Under the pieces are notes generated by a model. It saw nothing but the letters and a program-made list of their open reading frames with translations. It had not been told where the DNA came from and searched no databases. Made by a program: the position numbers and the translations under genes. This document shows, one piece after another, positions 50,169 through 58,722 of a stretch of DNA of 64,000 bases (the stretch's first letter is position 1; each line of letters begins with the position of its first letter). The stretch comes from UBA4744 sp963717135 (lineage in GTDB: Bacteria; Actinomycetota; Acidimicrobiia; Spongiisociales; UBA4744): the NCBI GenBank assembly GCA_963717135.1, contig CAVQVN010000009.1:992001-1056000 (forward strand), read 5' to 3'.

Positions 50169-51080
50169 GTGAGCACGATGAAGATCGGCCTGTACCTACC
50201 GCATTGGACCGGAGCGTGGGACGGGGAAGACCCGCGCTGGAGCAACGTCTTGGAAGCGGCCCGGACCGCCGAGCAGGTGGGGTTCGACTCGGCATGGTTG
50301 ATCGGTCATCACTTCCTGCGGTTTGAGCAAGGCCGGCCCTGGAGCCTGTGGGACCCGTGGTCACTGCTGGCCGCCCTGGCTGCCGAAACCGAGCGAATCA
50401 CCCTGGGTCCTCTGGTGTCGTGCACCGCCCACTACAACCCCGGTTTACTGGCCAGGACCGCCGCCACCGTGGATGAGATCAGCAATGGGCGCCTGGTGCT
50501 CGGGGTGGGGGGTGGCTACTTCGGAGCCGAGTTCCAGGCTTTCGGAATACCGGCCGACCGTCGAGTGGACCGGTTCGAAGAGGCTCTTCGGATCATCGTC
50601 GGGTTGCTGCGCGACGGACGGGCGGATCTAGAGGGCAGCCACTATCACGCGCACGATCTGGAGCTCGACCTACCCCGAACCCGCTCCGGCGGTCCTGCAA
50701 TCCTCATCGGCGCTTCGGGGCCTCGGATGATGGCCCTCACCGCCCGCTACGGCGACATGTGGAACGCCTGGTTGCCATTCTCCAACGACCCGATCGGTGA
50801 CGTCCGGGAGCTGCGTAGGAAACTCGATCGCACCTGCGAGCAGGAAGACCGGGATCCCGCGACCCTGGGCCGAACAGCCTCGGTGGCCGTCGGAGTGTTG
50901 GGCAGGACGGTGCGGTACGGACCTCACGCGATGGTCAATCTGGGCAACTCAACAGGCGAAGTCATCGAGAAGCTGGCTGCGCTGGAAAACGAAGGCATCG
51001 AACACGTCCAAGTGTGTCTGGCCCCCGCCACTCCCCAGGGCATCGAAGCACTGGCCCCGGTGCTGGAGAGGCTTCACTGA
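50169..51080 (+). CDS. LLM-class (luciferase-like) F420-dependent-type oxidoreductase
   Basis: 303 residues. TIM-barrel flavin/F420 enzyme. FDSAWLIGHHFL, ERITLGPLVSCTAHYNPGLLA and LARTAATVDEISNGRLVLGVG are the family signatures, and AILIGASGPRMMALTARYGD is the conserved C-terminal strand. Starts at GTG 50169; ATG 50178 is an alternative three codons later. The substrate cannot be predicted. A second LLM protein lies at 55408. Confidence 0.85.
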   Translation: MSTMKIGLYLPHWTGAWDGEDPRWSNVLEAARTAEQVGFDSAWLIGHHFLRFEQGRPWSLWDPWSLLAALAAETERITLGPLVSCTAHYNPGLLARTAATVDEISNGRLVLGVGGGYFGAEFQAFGIPADRRVDRFEEALRIIVGLLRDGRADLEGSHYHAHDLELDLPRTRSGGPAILIGASGPRMMALTARYGDMWNAWLPFSNDPIGDVRELRRKLDRTCEQEDRDPATLGRTASVAVGVLGRTVRYGPHAMVNLGNSTGEVIEKLAALENEGIEHVQVCLAPATPQGIEALAPVLERLH

Positions 51081-51100
51081 AGCTCCAAGCATCAAGCGCC
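51080..51100. repeat. Heptad tandem array 11 (AAGCTCC/AAGCATC/AAGCGCC)
   Basis: Three units begin on the last base of the LLM oxidoreductase stop codon and fill most of the gap to the convergent lipoprotein gene (51112). The string AAGCATCAAG is shared with array 3 at 9850. Confidence 0.6.
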
Positions 51101-51111
51101 ACTCCCTCCGC

Positions 51112-51537
51112 TCACTCGTTCGGAAAAGCTTCTTCGGTGCCCAGCTCTTCGCTGCCGAGCACCGTCCGGGTCCCGTACAACTCCCCCGCCTCGGTCACCG
51201 TGTACTCGGCGGTTCCCCGCGCGTCCCGGTTGAGCCCGTCAACGGTGTTCCACTCGACCAGCAACTGGTTTCCTTCCAGGCTGCCGGTTCCTTCCTGGAT
51301 GCTGCCGGTGATGATCCACTGAAGCTGGTAACGGTTGAGACCCTCACCTTCGATGATGGTCAGGTGCCCCCCGTATTCGGTGCCGAGCGGGTCGACGCCG
51401 TTGACGACGTAGGTACCGAGGACATCGGGCACGCTGCCGGGTGCGGCATCGGGAGCCAGATTGCTGCCCTCGTCCTCCCCGCACGCCGAGAGCGCAACCA
51501 GAGCAATAAGCAACAGAGAGAACAGGGTGCGACGCAT
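51112..51537 (-). CDS. Small lipoprotein of unknown function
   Basis: 141 residues. Lipobox LVALSAC puts the lipidated Cys at residue 19. The mature part is beta-rich: VLGTYVVNGVDPLGTEYGGHL, ITGSIQEGTGSLEGNQLLVEW, TAEYTVTEAGELYGTRTV. This looks like a lipocalin-like or small barrel fold. Convergent with the LLM gene and divergent from the SCO genes. No family named. Confidence 0.65.
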   Translation of the reverse strand: MRRTLFSLLLIALVALSACGEDEGSNLAPDAAPGSVPDVLGTYVVNGVDPLGTEYGGHLTIIEGEGLNRYQLQWIITGSIQEGTGSLEGNQLLVEWNTVDGLNRDARGTAEYTVTEAGELYGTRTVLGSEELGTEEAFPNE

Positions 51538-51680
51538 GACGGGGGTCGAGTGTAGCCCGGGTGCCCCGATGCCCTACCCGGGCCGGATTTGCAGCCCCGG
51601 ACCACCACTACCATGACCGGGTTCATGACGATGTGCTCGAATCCCGTGCCCGCGCCACACCCTCATCTCCCGGAACCAGC

Positions 51681-52355
51681 ATGCTGAGTCGCGGCTGGAA
51701 GATCGGTCTGATCACTTTCGCGACGGTCGTCCTGCTGTCGGTGGTCGCCTTCGTGGTCTTCCAGCCGGTTCAGGTGCTCCCTCGGGTCCGCCTCGCCCCC
51801 GGGTTCACCCTCACCGATCAATCGGGACAGCGCCTCACCAGCGAGGATCTGCGCGGCAAGTTCGTGCTCTACAGCTTCACCTACACCAGCTGCCCGCCAC
51901 CCTGCGGGGATATCGACACGACGATGCAGGCCGTCCAGGAACGGCTCGATGAAGTCGAGCTTTACGGCAACGAAGTCGAGTTCGTGACCATCTCGGTCGA
52001 TCCGGAGCGGGACACACCGGAGACCCTGGCCGCTCATGCCGCCGAACTCGGCGCCCGTGACACCTGGCGATTCGCCACCACCGACAATGAAGGGACTCTC
52101 AAAGACATAGTCGGCGGCGGGTTCCGCACGTTCTACGAGAAGCGAGACGACGGGACCTTCATCCTGGATCCCGGATTTGTGCTGGTCGACGGCTACGGAA
52201 TCATCCGCAACGAGTACCGATATCAGACGATTTCTCCCGATGTGGACCGGATCGTCCGCCATCTCGGCGTACTGGCCGAGGAGGTAGAGAACAGCAACGG
52301 CGCCGCCAGCCTCGCCTACGAAGCCGCCCACCTTTTCCTCTGTTACTCACCATGA
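51681..52355 (+). CDS. SCO1/SenC-family protein lacking the usual copper His
   Basis: 224 residues from ATG 51681; upstream frame to 51561 is not conserved. N-terminal TM anchor (about residues 8-28), then a thioredoxin-like domain with CPPPC (CxxxC). The third copper ligand of SCO proteins, a His just before the YLIDPxG strand, is missing: that strand reads DDGTFILDPGFVLVDGYG. It may be a thiol-disulfide reductant rather than a copper carrier. It overlaps the next SCO gene by four bases. Confidence 0.85.
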   Translation: MLSRGWKIGLITFATVVLLSVVAFVVFQPVQVLPRVRLAPGFTLTDQSGQRLTSEDLRGKFVLYSFTYTSCPPPCGDIDTTMQAVQERLDEVELYGNEVEFVTISVDPERDTPETLAAHAAELGARDTWRFATTDNEGTLKDIVGGGFRTFYEKRDDGTFILDPGFVLVDGYGIIRNEYRYQTISPDVDRIVRHLGVLAEEVENSNGAASLAYEAAHLFLCYSP

Positions 52356-52978
52356 CCGAAACCAGGCCTCCCGCCCGCTCCCGTTTGCCCGCTTGGTTCC
52401 CGCCCCTGCTGGGAGTCCTGGTCGTGCTTGCCTTGTTCGCCTGGTTCGTCCTGCCCCGTTTGCGGCCCTACCAGTTCAACGGCACGCCGATCCAGTCCGT
52501 CATGCCGGCCACCGACTTCACGCTCACCTCGGCCGATGGTCCGGTGAGCCTCAGCGACTACCGGGGCAAGCTGGTGGTGCTCTATTTCGGCTACACCTTT
52601 TGCCCCGACGTCTGCCCGACCACTCTCTCCGATGTCAATCGAGCCCTGGCCCAACTGGGTGATAAGGCCGAAGAGGTTCAGCTGATCATGGTCTCGGTCG
52701 ATCCGGCCCGCGACACCCCGCAGAAGCTGACCGAGTACGTCGAGTTCTTCAACCCGACCTTCGTGGGAGTCACGGGCACCGACGACGAAGTCCGCAGCGT
52801 CGCCACCCTGTACGGCATCTGGTACGAAGCCCACGAAGAAGAAGGCGCTTCCGGCTATCTCGTCGACCACACGGCCACCCTCAACATCATCGACGAGGAA
52901 GGTCACCTGAAGTTGTTGATCGGCTACGGAACCGGAGCCGATGCCATCGCCGCCGACCTCGACTACATGCTGCGATAG
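52352..52978 (+). CDS. SCO1/SenC-family copper chaperone for oxidase CuA assembly
   Basis: 208 residues. N-terminal TM anchor (about residues 12-34) and thioredoxin-like domain with CPDVC and the copper His in YLVDHTATLNIIDEEGHL, so the full CxxxC...H site is present. Translationally coupled (ATGA) to a SCO paralogue without the His, and followed by PCu(A)C. These are the known partners for building CuA in ba3 oxidases, encoded here about 10 kb from the oxidase genes. Confidence 0.9.
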   Translation: MTETRPPARSRLPAWFPPLLGVLVVLALFAWFVLPRLRPYQFNGTPIQSVMPATDFTLTSADGPVSLSDYRGKLVVLYFGYTFCPDVCPTTLSDVNRALAQLGDKAEEVQLIMVSVDPARDTPQKLTEYVEFFNPTFVGVTGTDDEVRSVATLYGIWYEAHEEEGASGYLVDHTATLNIIDEEGHLKLLIGYGTGADAIAADLDYMLR

Positions 52979-53025
52979 CAAAAAGATCTGGGAGGGAGGA
53001 CGGAACCGTCTACCCGGAGGAGAAA

Positions 53026-53478
53026 GTGAAACGAGTCACATCACGGCTGGGTCTGGCCGGCCTGGCCATTGCTCTAGTTGCCACCACCGCTTCCTGCAGC
53101 GGAGACACCGGTATCGAGATCGCCGATGCGTGGGGACGACCATCCCCGAGCGTTGCCACCGCCGGAGCCTTCTTCATGACCCTCAACAACAACGGAACCG
53201 TCGACGACGCTTTGGTGGGGGCAACCTCCCCGGCTTGCGGCACGGTTGAGCTGCATGAGTCGTTCATGAACGACGAGGGGGCCATGGCCATGAGGCCGGT
53301 GGCGGGCGGCCAGATCGCCGTCCCGGCCGGCGAATCGACAGAACTCAAACAGGGTGGCTTGCACGTGATGTGCATCAACAAGCTCGAAGATTTCGCCGAA
53401 GGCGCCGAGCTGGAACTCACCCTGCAATTCGAGAATGCCGGTGAGATGACCCTCAACCTCGAGATCCGGGAGCCCTGA
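53026..53478 (+). CDS. PCu(A)C-family periplasmic copper chaperone (lipoprotein)
   Basis: 150 residues, GTG start after GGAGGAGAAA. A lipoprotein signal ends at about Cys24 (TTASC). The copper motif is recognisable: HESFMNDEGAMAMRPV, then LKQGGLHVMCIN, fitting H(M)x~10Mx~21HxM. It hands Cu(I) to CuA of subunit II together with SCO. Third gene of the copper-assembly group. Confidence 0.9.
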   Translation: MKRVTSRLGLAGLAIALVATTASCSGDTGIEIADAWGRPSPSVATAGAFFMTLNNNGTVDDALVGATSPACGTVELHESFMNDEGAMAMRPVAGGQIAVPAGESTELKQGGLHVMCINKLEDFAEGAELELTLQFENAGEMTLNLEIREP

Positions 53479-53501
53479 AGCGCCGGCCAGACGGTCTCGC
53501 A

Positions 53502-53566
53502 GCAAGGCTTGACCCCCATCCCCCTCGGCTTCGCCTGGGGTACTTGCCCGTTCCATGGGGAAGCTA
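53502..53566. repeat. REP-like palindromic element, intergenic copy
   Basis: Starts GCAAGGCTTGACCCCCATCC, nearly identical to 7350-7369 inside the methyltransferase. It continues with CTCGGCTTCGCCTGGGG (palindrome) and CTTGCCCGTTCCATGGGGAAG (second hairpin). It lies in the gap between PCu(A)C and the acyltransferase-like gene. Confidence 0.75.
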
Positions 53567-53582
53567 GTTTTGACCGAGAAAC

Positions 53583-54728
53583 ATGGCCCAGTCCCTGCCT
53601 CAATCACAAGCGGAAATCTCGAGATCCTCCCGTTACCTGGCGCTCGACGCGCTGCGAGGTCTGATCGTCGTCTTGATGGCCGTCGACCACGCCAACTACT
53701 TCGTTGCCCAGCAACATTCGTCGGGTGAGCATTGGGGTGGGCCCTTTCCGGTCTACGCCGACGCTCTCAGTTTCATCACCCGGCTGATCACGCATCCGGT
53801 GGCGCCCGGGTTTGCATTTCTGATGGGGACCGGCATGGTCCTGTTTGCCGCATCACGCCGCAGCAGGGGCTGGAGCGAATGGGCGATCGTCAGGCATTTC
53901 CTCATTCGAGGAACGCTTCTCATTGCCCTTCAGTTCAGCGTCGTCAATCTGGCCTGGAACCTGGGACCGCAGCCATTTCCCGACATTTACATGGGGGTGC
54001 TGGCGGCTCTGGGCGGAGGGATGATCCTGGGAAGCCTGTTCATCCGACTGGGACCTCTCACCCTCGCCATCGTGGGGTTGGTCCTCTTGGTCGGTGTCGA
54101 ATTCTCACACCCGGATCCCTCCCAATGGGGCCTCATCTTCGACCAGCCGCTGGGTCTGGTTTTCGGATACAGCGGAGGCGATGCGGAGTTCTGGTCCAAC
54201 TACCCGATCTTCACCTGGTTGGAGCTGGTGATCTTCGGTATGGCGTTCGGCAAATGGATGCTGGCAGACGAGGAAGCACCATTGCGGCGGACCTGGCTGA
54301 TCGGAGTGTTCGCTCTCGTCGGGTTCTATTTGCTGCGAACATTCGACGGCTTCGGCAACATCCGCCCCCGTTCCGGTGACGACTGGATCGGCTATCTGAA
54401 CGTGGTCAAGTACCCGCCGGCCATGACCTTCACGCTACTCACCATGGGCGTCAACCTCATCCTCCTGAGCCTGTTCGCCCGGGCCCGAGGGTGGGCGAGT
54501 CGCCTCCTCGAGCCCCTGGCAACCTTCGGGCGGGTCCCGCTGTTCTTCTACGTGACCCACCTCTACCTGTATCTAGGTCTGGGTGCCTGGTTGCAACCCT
54601 CCGGGACCACCATCCCGGTCATGTACCTCTACTGGCTGGCCGGCCTGGGCATCCTGTATCCGCTGTGCGTCTGGTACGGCCATCTCAAGCAGCGACAACC
54701 GGCCGATTCGCTGCTCCGGTTTATGTAA
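53583..54728 (+). CDS. DUF1624/heparan-alpha-glucosaminide N-acetyltransferase-like membrane protein
   Basis: 381 residues, about ten TM helices. The opening RYLALDALRGLIVVLMAVDHAN is the signature of the DUF1624/acyltransferase-3-related family, and RVPLFFYVTHLYLYLGLGAWL carries a conserved membrane His. Probably transfers an acyl group across the membrane to a glycan; substrate unknown. It stands alone between a REP-like element and mobA. Confidence 0.78.
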   Translation: MAQSLPQSQAEISRSSRYLALDALRGLIVVLMAVDHANYFVAQQHSSGEHWGGPFPVYADALSFITRLITHPVAPGFAFLMGTGMVLFAASRRSRGWSEWAIVRHFLIRGTLLIALQFSVVNLAWNLGPQPFPDIYMGVLAALGGGMILGSLFIRLGPLTLAIVGLVLLVGVEFSHPDPSQWGLIFDQPLGLVFGYSGGDAEFWSNYPIFTWLELVIFGMAFGKWMLADEEAPLRRTWLIGVFALVGFYLLRTFDGFGNIRPRSGDDWIGYLNVVKYPPAMTFTLLTMGVNLILLSLFARARGWASRLLEPLATFGRVPLFFYVTHLYLYLGLGAWLQPSGTTIPVMYLYWLAGLGILYPLCVWYGHLKQRQPADSLLRFM

Positions 54729-54770
54729 GACCGGGCTGATCGTTGCGATTTGAGCAACTACGGTGATCCC

Positions 54771-55358
54771 GTGAATCCTCTCGGTGTCATCCTGGCCGGC
54801 GGCAACGCTTCGCGTATGGGGCGCGACAAGGCCCTCACCCAAGTCGCCGGCAGGGCGATGGTCGAGTGGGTGGCCGACGCCCTGACGGCGGTCACCCCCG
54901 ACCTCGTGGTGGTGGGCCGGTCCGGGACGCTGGCCGGGTTCGAGTGTTTCCCGGACGACCGGAAAGGGCGGCGCGGCCCGATGGCCGGCCTGGCGACGGC
55001 GCTAAGGCTCGGGGAGGGCCGGCCGGCTCTTCTGGTGGCAGTCGACCAGCCGTGGTTACGCGTCGACACACTGATCGCTCTCCTCAAAACGGCCGGACCG
55101 CTCCACGCCGTTATTCCGATGGCCGGAGGGGCTCGCCAGGTCACCTGCGCCGTTTATCCGGGCTCCTGGGCCGAACGAGCTGAGGCCGAGGATGCCGTCG
55201 ACGGTTCAATCCAGTCGCTCCTCGACGTGGTGCTGTTCCACCCGATCGAGGAACCGGAGTGGCGCTCCTGGGGTGAAGACGGCCGCTCCTGGTTCAGCGT
55301 CGACACCCAGGAGGACTTGCAAGAGGGCTTGGCACGGTACGGGCCACCGGGCCCATAA
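54771..55358 (+). CDS. mobA: Molybdenum cofactor guanylyltransferase
   Basis: 195 residues from GTG 54771; a TTG at 54750 would add seven residues. The nucleotidyltransferase loop is LGVILAGGNASRMGRDKAL, followed by VVGRSG and VAVDQPWLRVDTL (in place of the usual CDxP metal site: here VDQP). It attaches GMP to molybdopterin to make bis-MGD, the cofactor of NarG, encoded 6 kb away on the other strand. RBS is weak. Confidence 0.82.
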   Translation: MNPLGVILAGGNASRMGRDKALTQVAGRAMVEWVADALTAVTPDLVVVGRSGTLAGFECFPDDRKGRRGPMAGLATALRLGEGRPALLVAVDQPWLRVDTLIALLKTAGPLHAVIPMAGGARQVTCAVYPGSWAERAEAEDAVDGSIQSLLDVVLFHPIEEPEWRSWGEDGRSWFSVDTQEDLQEGLARYGPPGP

Positions 55359-55407
55359 ACCCTCAGGCGTTACTCTCACGTTTCTATCTCATTGAAAGGG
55401 GATACCC

Positions 55408-56298
55408 ATGCAACTCGGTTTTCACGTCGCCAGCTTCTCCTGGGAGCAGGAACCCGCCCGGATGGGTGCCACTCTGGCCGAGGTCGCCGCCGCCGCCGAG
55501 GAAGTCGGGGCCTCGGCCCTCAGTGTCATGGACCACTTCTTTCAGTTGCCCGGGCTGGGCGGGCCGGGTGAACCGATGCTGGAGGGCTACACGGCCCTCG
55601 GGTATGTCGCCGGAGTGACCTCGAAGATCCATCTGCACCTGCTGGTGGGAGGCGTCACCTACCGGCATCCCGGGTTGCTCCCGAAGACCGTGACCACCCT
55701 CGACATCGTTTCGGGAGGCAGGGCCGGGTTCGGCATCGGTGCCGCCTGGCACGATCGGGAGCACCATGGGCTCGGGGTCCCGTTCCCCTCGACCTCGGAA
55801 AGGTTCGAGCGTCTCGAGGAGACTCTGCAGATAGCCAAACAGATCTGGAGCGACAACGACGGCCCCTACCAAGGCAAGCACTACCAACTCACCGAAACGA
55901 TCGATGTGCCCGGACCCGTCCAGAAGCCCCATCCGCCCATCATGATCGGAGGTGGGGGAGAAAAGAAGACGCTCCGGTTGGTCGCCCGCTATGGCGACGC
56001 CTGCAACCTAGCGGCCGGTCCGTATTCCCAGGCCGGCCCCCCTGAGATCGCCCACAAGCTCCGGGTTCTCGCCGGGCATTGTGAGGCAGAAGGCACCGAT
56101 TACGGCCGCATCGAAAAGACCATCATGTATCTGGGTGGTCCACCCGCCACCGACGAGGGGGGCGCGGCGTTCGTTGAGGAGATGCGAGCCTACGGAAACC
56201 TGGGCATCGACCGGGTCATGGTGATTCCCCTCGGTACCGACCCGGCCGGTTACGTCCGACGGCTGCAACCTGTGGTAGGGGCTCTCGCCACACTCTGA
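55408..56298 (+). CDS. LLM-class F420-dependent-type oxidoreductase
   Basis: 296 residues. SALSVMDHFFQLPGLG and KIHLHLLVGGVTYRHPGLL, then TVTTLDIVSGGRAGFGIGAAW are the family barrel motifs. PPIMIGGGGEKKTLRLVARYGDA ends the barrel (split in two parts: the glycine-rich strand and the ARYGDACN phosphate-binding region). RBS GAAAGGGG. Closer to the F420 type with GIGAAW than to bacterial luciferase. The substrate is not predictable. Confidence 0.87.
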   Translation: MQLGFHVASFSWEQEPARMGATLAEVAAAAEEVGASALSVMDHFFQLPGLGGPGEPMLEGYTALGYVAGVTSKIHLHLLVGGVTYRHPGLLPKTVTTLDIVSGGRAGFGIGAAWHDREHHGLGVPFPSTSERFERLEETLQIAKQIWSDNDGPYQGKHYQLTETIDVPGPVQKPHPPIMIGGGGEKKTLRLVARYGDACNLAAGPYSQAGPPEIAHKLRVLAGHCEAEGTDYGRIEKTIMYLGGPPATDEGGAAFVEEMRAYGNLGIDRVMVIPLGTDPAGYVRRLQPVVGALATL

Positions 56299-56474
56299 AC
56301 CCGGCTGCGGTCCGCTCCCCCACTCCGCGTCTACCGGGCTGAGGTGGAATCCGACGACGGGTTCAACGGCTAGTTTGAGCGGCAAGAGCAAGGCACCCGG
56401 TCACTGCCGCGGCGGCGAACCCGAAGCGGGGGGTGCTGTGCTCGAATGCGAGTCGTACAACAGGAGAACTCGAT

Positions 56475-58067
56475 ATGGGTATCCGTCGAATCTTGTTGGT
56501 GATCGGCGTCCTCTCTTTGGTCTTCGCCGCCTGCGGCGGCGAAGAAGGGGCATCGACCACCACCGGTGTCACATCCCCAGCGGAGTCCACCACAACCGAG
56601 ACCACCCAACCTGCCACCCCCGAAGGCCAGGCCTCAACCCTCGATGACGCGGCCTCGGCCGTCGTCCGGATCGAAGCGAGGGGAACGTTCGTCGATGCGG
56701 CCGTGGGAGCTTTCGAATCCGCCGGAACCGGGAGTGGGTTCATCATTGACCCGGCGGGGATCGCGGTGACCAACAACCATGTCGTGACAGGTGCCGGCCT
56801 TCTTCAGGTTTACGTCGGCGAAGATCAGACCTCGCCGATCAACGCCCGTGTCCTAGCGGTTTCGGAATGCTCCGATCTGGCGGTAATCGACATCGAAGGG
56901 GACGGTTTTCCTTATGTCTCGTGGTACGACGGTGAGATCAAGCCGGGGCTGGAGGTGTTCTCGGCCGGGTTCCCGTTGGGGACGGACGAGTACACGTTGA
57001 CCAAGGGCATCGTGTCGAAGAACGACACGGTTCTCGAGTCGGCGTGGGCATCGGTAGACCATGTCATCGAGCACGACGCCCGCATCCGGCCCGGCAACTC
57101 CGGAGGGCCACTTCTCACCACGGATGGTCAGGTGGTGGGCATCAACTACGCCGGGGAAGGCACCTTCGACTTCAACTTTGCCATCAGCGTCGCCGCCGCC
57201 CGGGGGTTGGTTGAGAAGCTGCGCGAGGAATCGAATGTGGATGCACTGGGTCTCAACGGCAGCGCCATATTCGATGACGAGTCTGGCCTGACGGGTGTAT
57301 GGGTCTCATCGGTCGAGTCTGGTTCCCCTGCAGACCTGGCCGGGATACTCCCCGGCGATGTCGTCGTTTCTCTCGAAGGCGTGTCGCTGTCAACCGACGG
57401 AACCATGGCCGAATACTGTGATGTGATCCGTTCACACACACCCGAGGACGTCCTGGCCGTCGAGGTATTGCGCTTCGACACCAACGAGTTCCTGGAGGGA
57501 CGAATCAACGGGACGCCGCTAGAGGTCTCAGTGTCGTTCGCCAATGAGCTTTCCGGCACCACCGATGAGGGTCCCACGACGAGCTACACGGCGTATGTGT
57601 CGATCTACGACGACACCGGAGCGATCGTCGCGGATGTCCCCTCTGAGTGGTCGGACGTCGACGGCAGTTCATACACCGACAGCGCCGGCAATCTCATCTT
57701 CGACGTGAGCGCCGCCCCCGATCTGGCGGGATTCGCGGGTTCCTGGGACGTACCCGGCGTGAGTGTGACCGCCTCCTCCGACCTTGCGAACTTCGAGACC
57801 GTGGAGTCGATTCTCGACAATCTTCAAGCCGGGTATCTCGAGTCGTGCGAGGACGGTGGCCGCGATTTCTACGCTGATCCGATCTTCACCGGGTCGTATG
57901 ACCTATACCTGGACTGTGGTGGGGTGGGAACCACGGTGGTGGTACTGGCGGCAGTGCCGGAAGATCTCAGCTACCTGGTCGTGGTGCAATTCCAGGCGGT
58001 GGCCGATCGCGACTTCGACGCTCTCGACACACTCCTCAACACATTCAACGTGATCGGCGGCGTCTGA
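56475..58067 (+). CDS. HtrA/DegP-like trypsin-family serine protease, lipid-anchored, with PDZ domain
   Basis: 530 residues from ATG 56475 (AGGAGA upstream). Lipobox LVFAAC at residue ~19, then a Thr/Ser/Pro linker. Catalytic triad H102 (TNNHVV), D134 (CSDLAVIDIEG), S209 (RPGNSGGPLL). PDZ domain at about 255-340 (GVWVSSVESGSPADLAGILPGD). The C-terminal ~190 residues form an additional domain not typical of HtrA (ASSDLANFETVESILDNL region). Works outside the membrane in protein quality control. Confidence 0.88.
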   Translation: MGIRRILLVIGVLSLVFAACGGEEGASTTTGVTSPAESTTTETTQPATPEGQASTLDDAASAVVRIEARGTFVDAAVGAFESAGTGSGFIIDPAGIAVTNNHVVTGAGLLQVYVGEDQTSPINARVLAVSECSDLAVIDIEGDGFPYVSWYDGEIKPGLEVFSAGFPLGTDEYTLTKGIVSKNDTVLESAWASVDHVIEHDARIRPGNSGGPLLTTDGQVVGINYAGEGTFDFNFAISVAAARGLVEKLREESNVDALGLNGSAIFDDESGLTGVWVSSVESGSPADLAGILPGDVVVSLEGVSLSTDGTMAEYCDVIRSHTPEDVLAVEVLRFDTNEFLEGRINGTPLEVSVSFANELSGTTDEGPTTSYTAYVSIYDDTGAIVADVPSEWSDVDGSSYTDSAGNLIFDVSAAPDLAGFAGSWDVPGVSVTASSDLANFETVESILDNLQAGYLESCEDGGRDFYADPIFTGSYDLYLDCGGVGTTVVVLAAVPEDLSYLVVVQFQAVADRDFDALDTLLNTFNVIGGV

Positions 58068-58190
58068 GGACTTTCGCGACAATTCCCTCTTCCCAGCGAC
58101 AGCCGGCGGGTGCATGGTTTATGAGGACGGCCGCGATCACACAAAAGCCCTCGTTACCGCATGGTCGGACCTTGAACAGGGAGGCAACCC

Positions 58191-58631
58191 ATGGAAGTAC
58201 AGAAGTCCGTAGCCATCAATGCGCCGCCGGAAAGAGTCTGGACTTTTCTGAGCGATCCCGAGCGGATCCTGCAGTGGTATCTCCCGCTGCAGAGATTCGA
58301 GTACGTGAGCGATGTGCGCCGTGAGGTCGGAGCGCCATTCAGATTCGAGGAGAAAGTGGCCGGGCGAGTCATGACCCTGGAGTGCGTGGTGACCGAATGG
58401 ACAGAGCCCCAACGGTTCTCCTTCGAGATGACCTCAGGCGACATGATGAAGAGCTACCGGGAGACCTGGACGGTGGAACCGACCCCGTCGGGCAGCAGGT
58501 TCACGTTTGCCGAGCAGGGCGAACTCGCCAATCGCATGCTCGACCGGGTAGCCGGACCGCTCGCCGAACGCATGTCCGGGGCCACCATCACAAAGATGCT
58601 GGCGAAGCTGAAGATGCTGGCCGAGGCCTGA
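58191..58631 (+). CDS. SRPBCC/polyketide-cyclase-like lipid-binding fold protein
   Basis: 146 residues. VAINAPPERVWTFLSDPERI and the LQWYLPLQRFEYV strand, then RMSGATITKMLAKLKMLAEA as the long C-terminal helix, are typical of the SRPBCC (START-like) hydrophobic-cavity fold. Good ribosome site CAGGGAGGC. Function unknown. Convergent with narI. Confidence 0.85.
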   Translation: MEVQKSVAINAPPERVWTFLSDPERILQWYLPLQRFEYVSDVRREVGAPFRFEEKVAGRVMTLECVVTEWTEPQRFSFEMTSGDMMKSYRETWTVEPTPSGSRFTFAEQGELANRMLDRVAGPLAERMSGATITKMLAKLKMLAEA

Positions 58632-58680
58632 GCGGCGCCGTCGTGACTACGGCGTCGTCGCCTCGGCGTCCCGCTGCTGG

Positions 58681-58722
58681 TCCCCCCTTCGGTCGAGCCT
58701 TCCCCTCCCTTGCAGGGAGGGG
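58681..58722. repeat. REP-like element with hairpin at the narI 3' end
   Basis: CCCCCCTTCGGTCGAGCCTT then the perfect hairpin CCCCTCCC (58702-58709) / GGGAGGGG (58715-58722), directly against the narI stop codon at 58723. Related in layout to the 7360 and 53512 elements. Could serve as the terminator of the nar operon. Confidence 0.6.
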
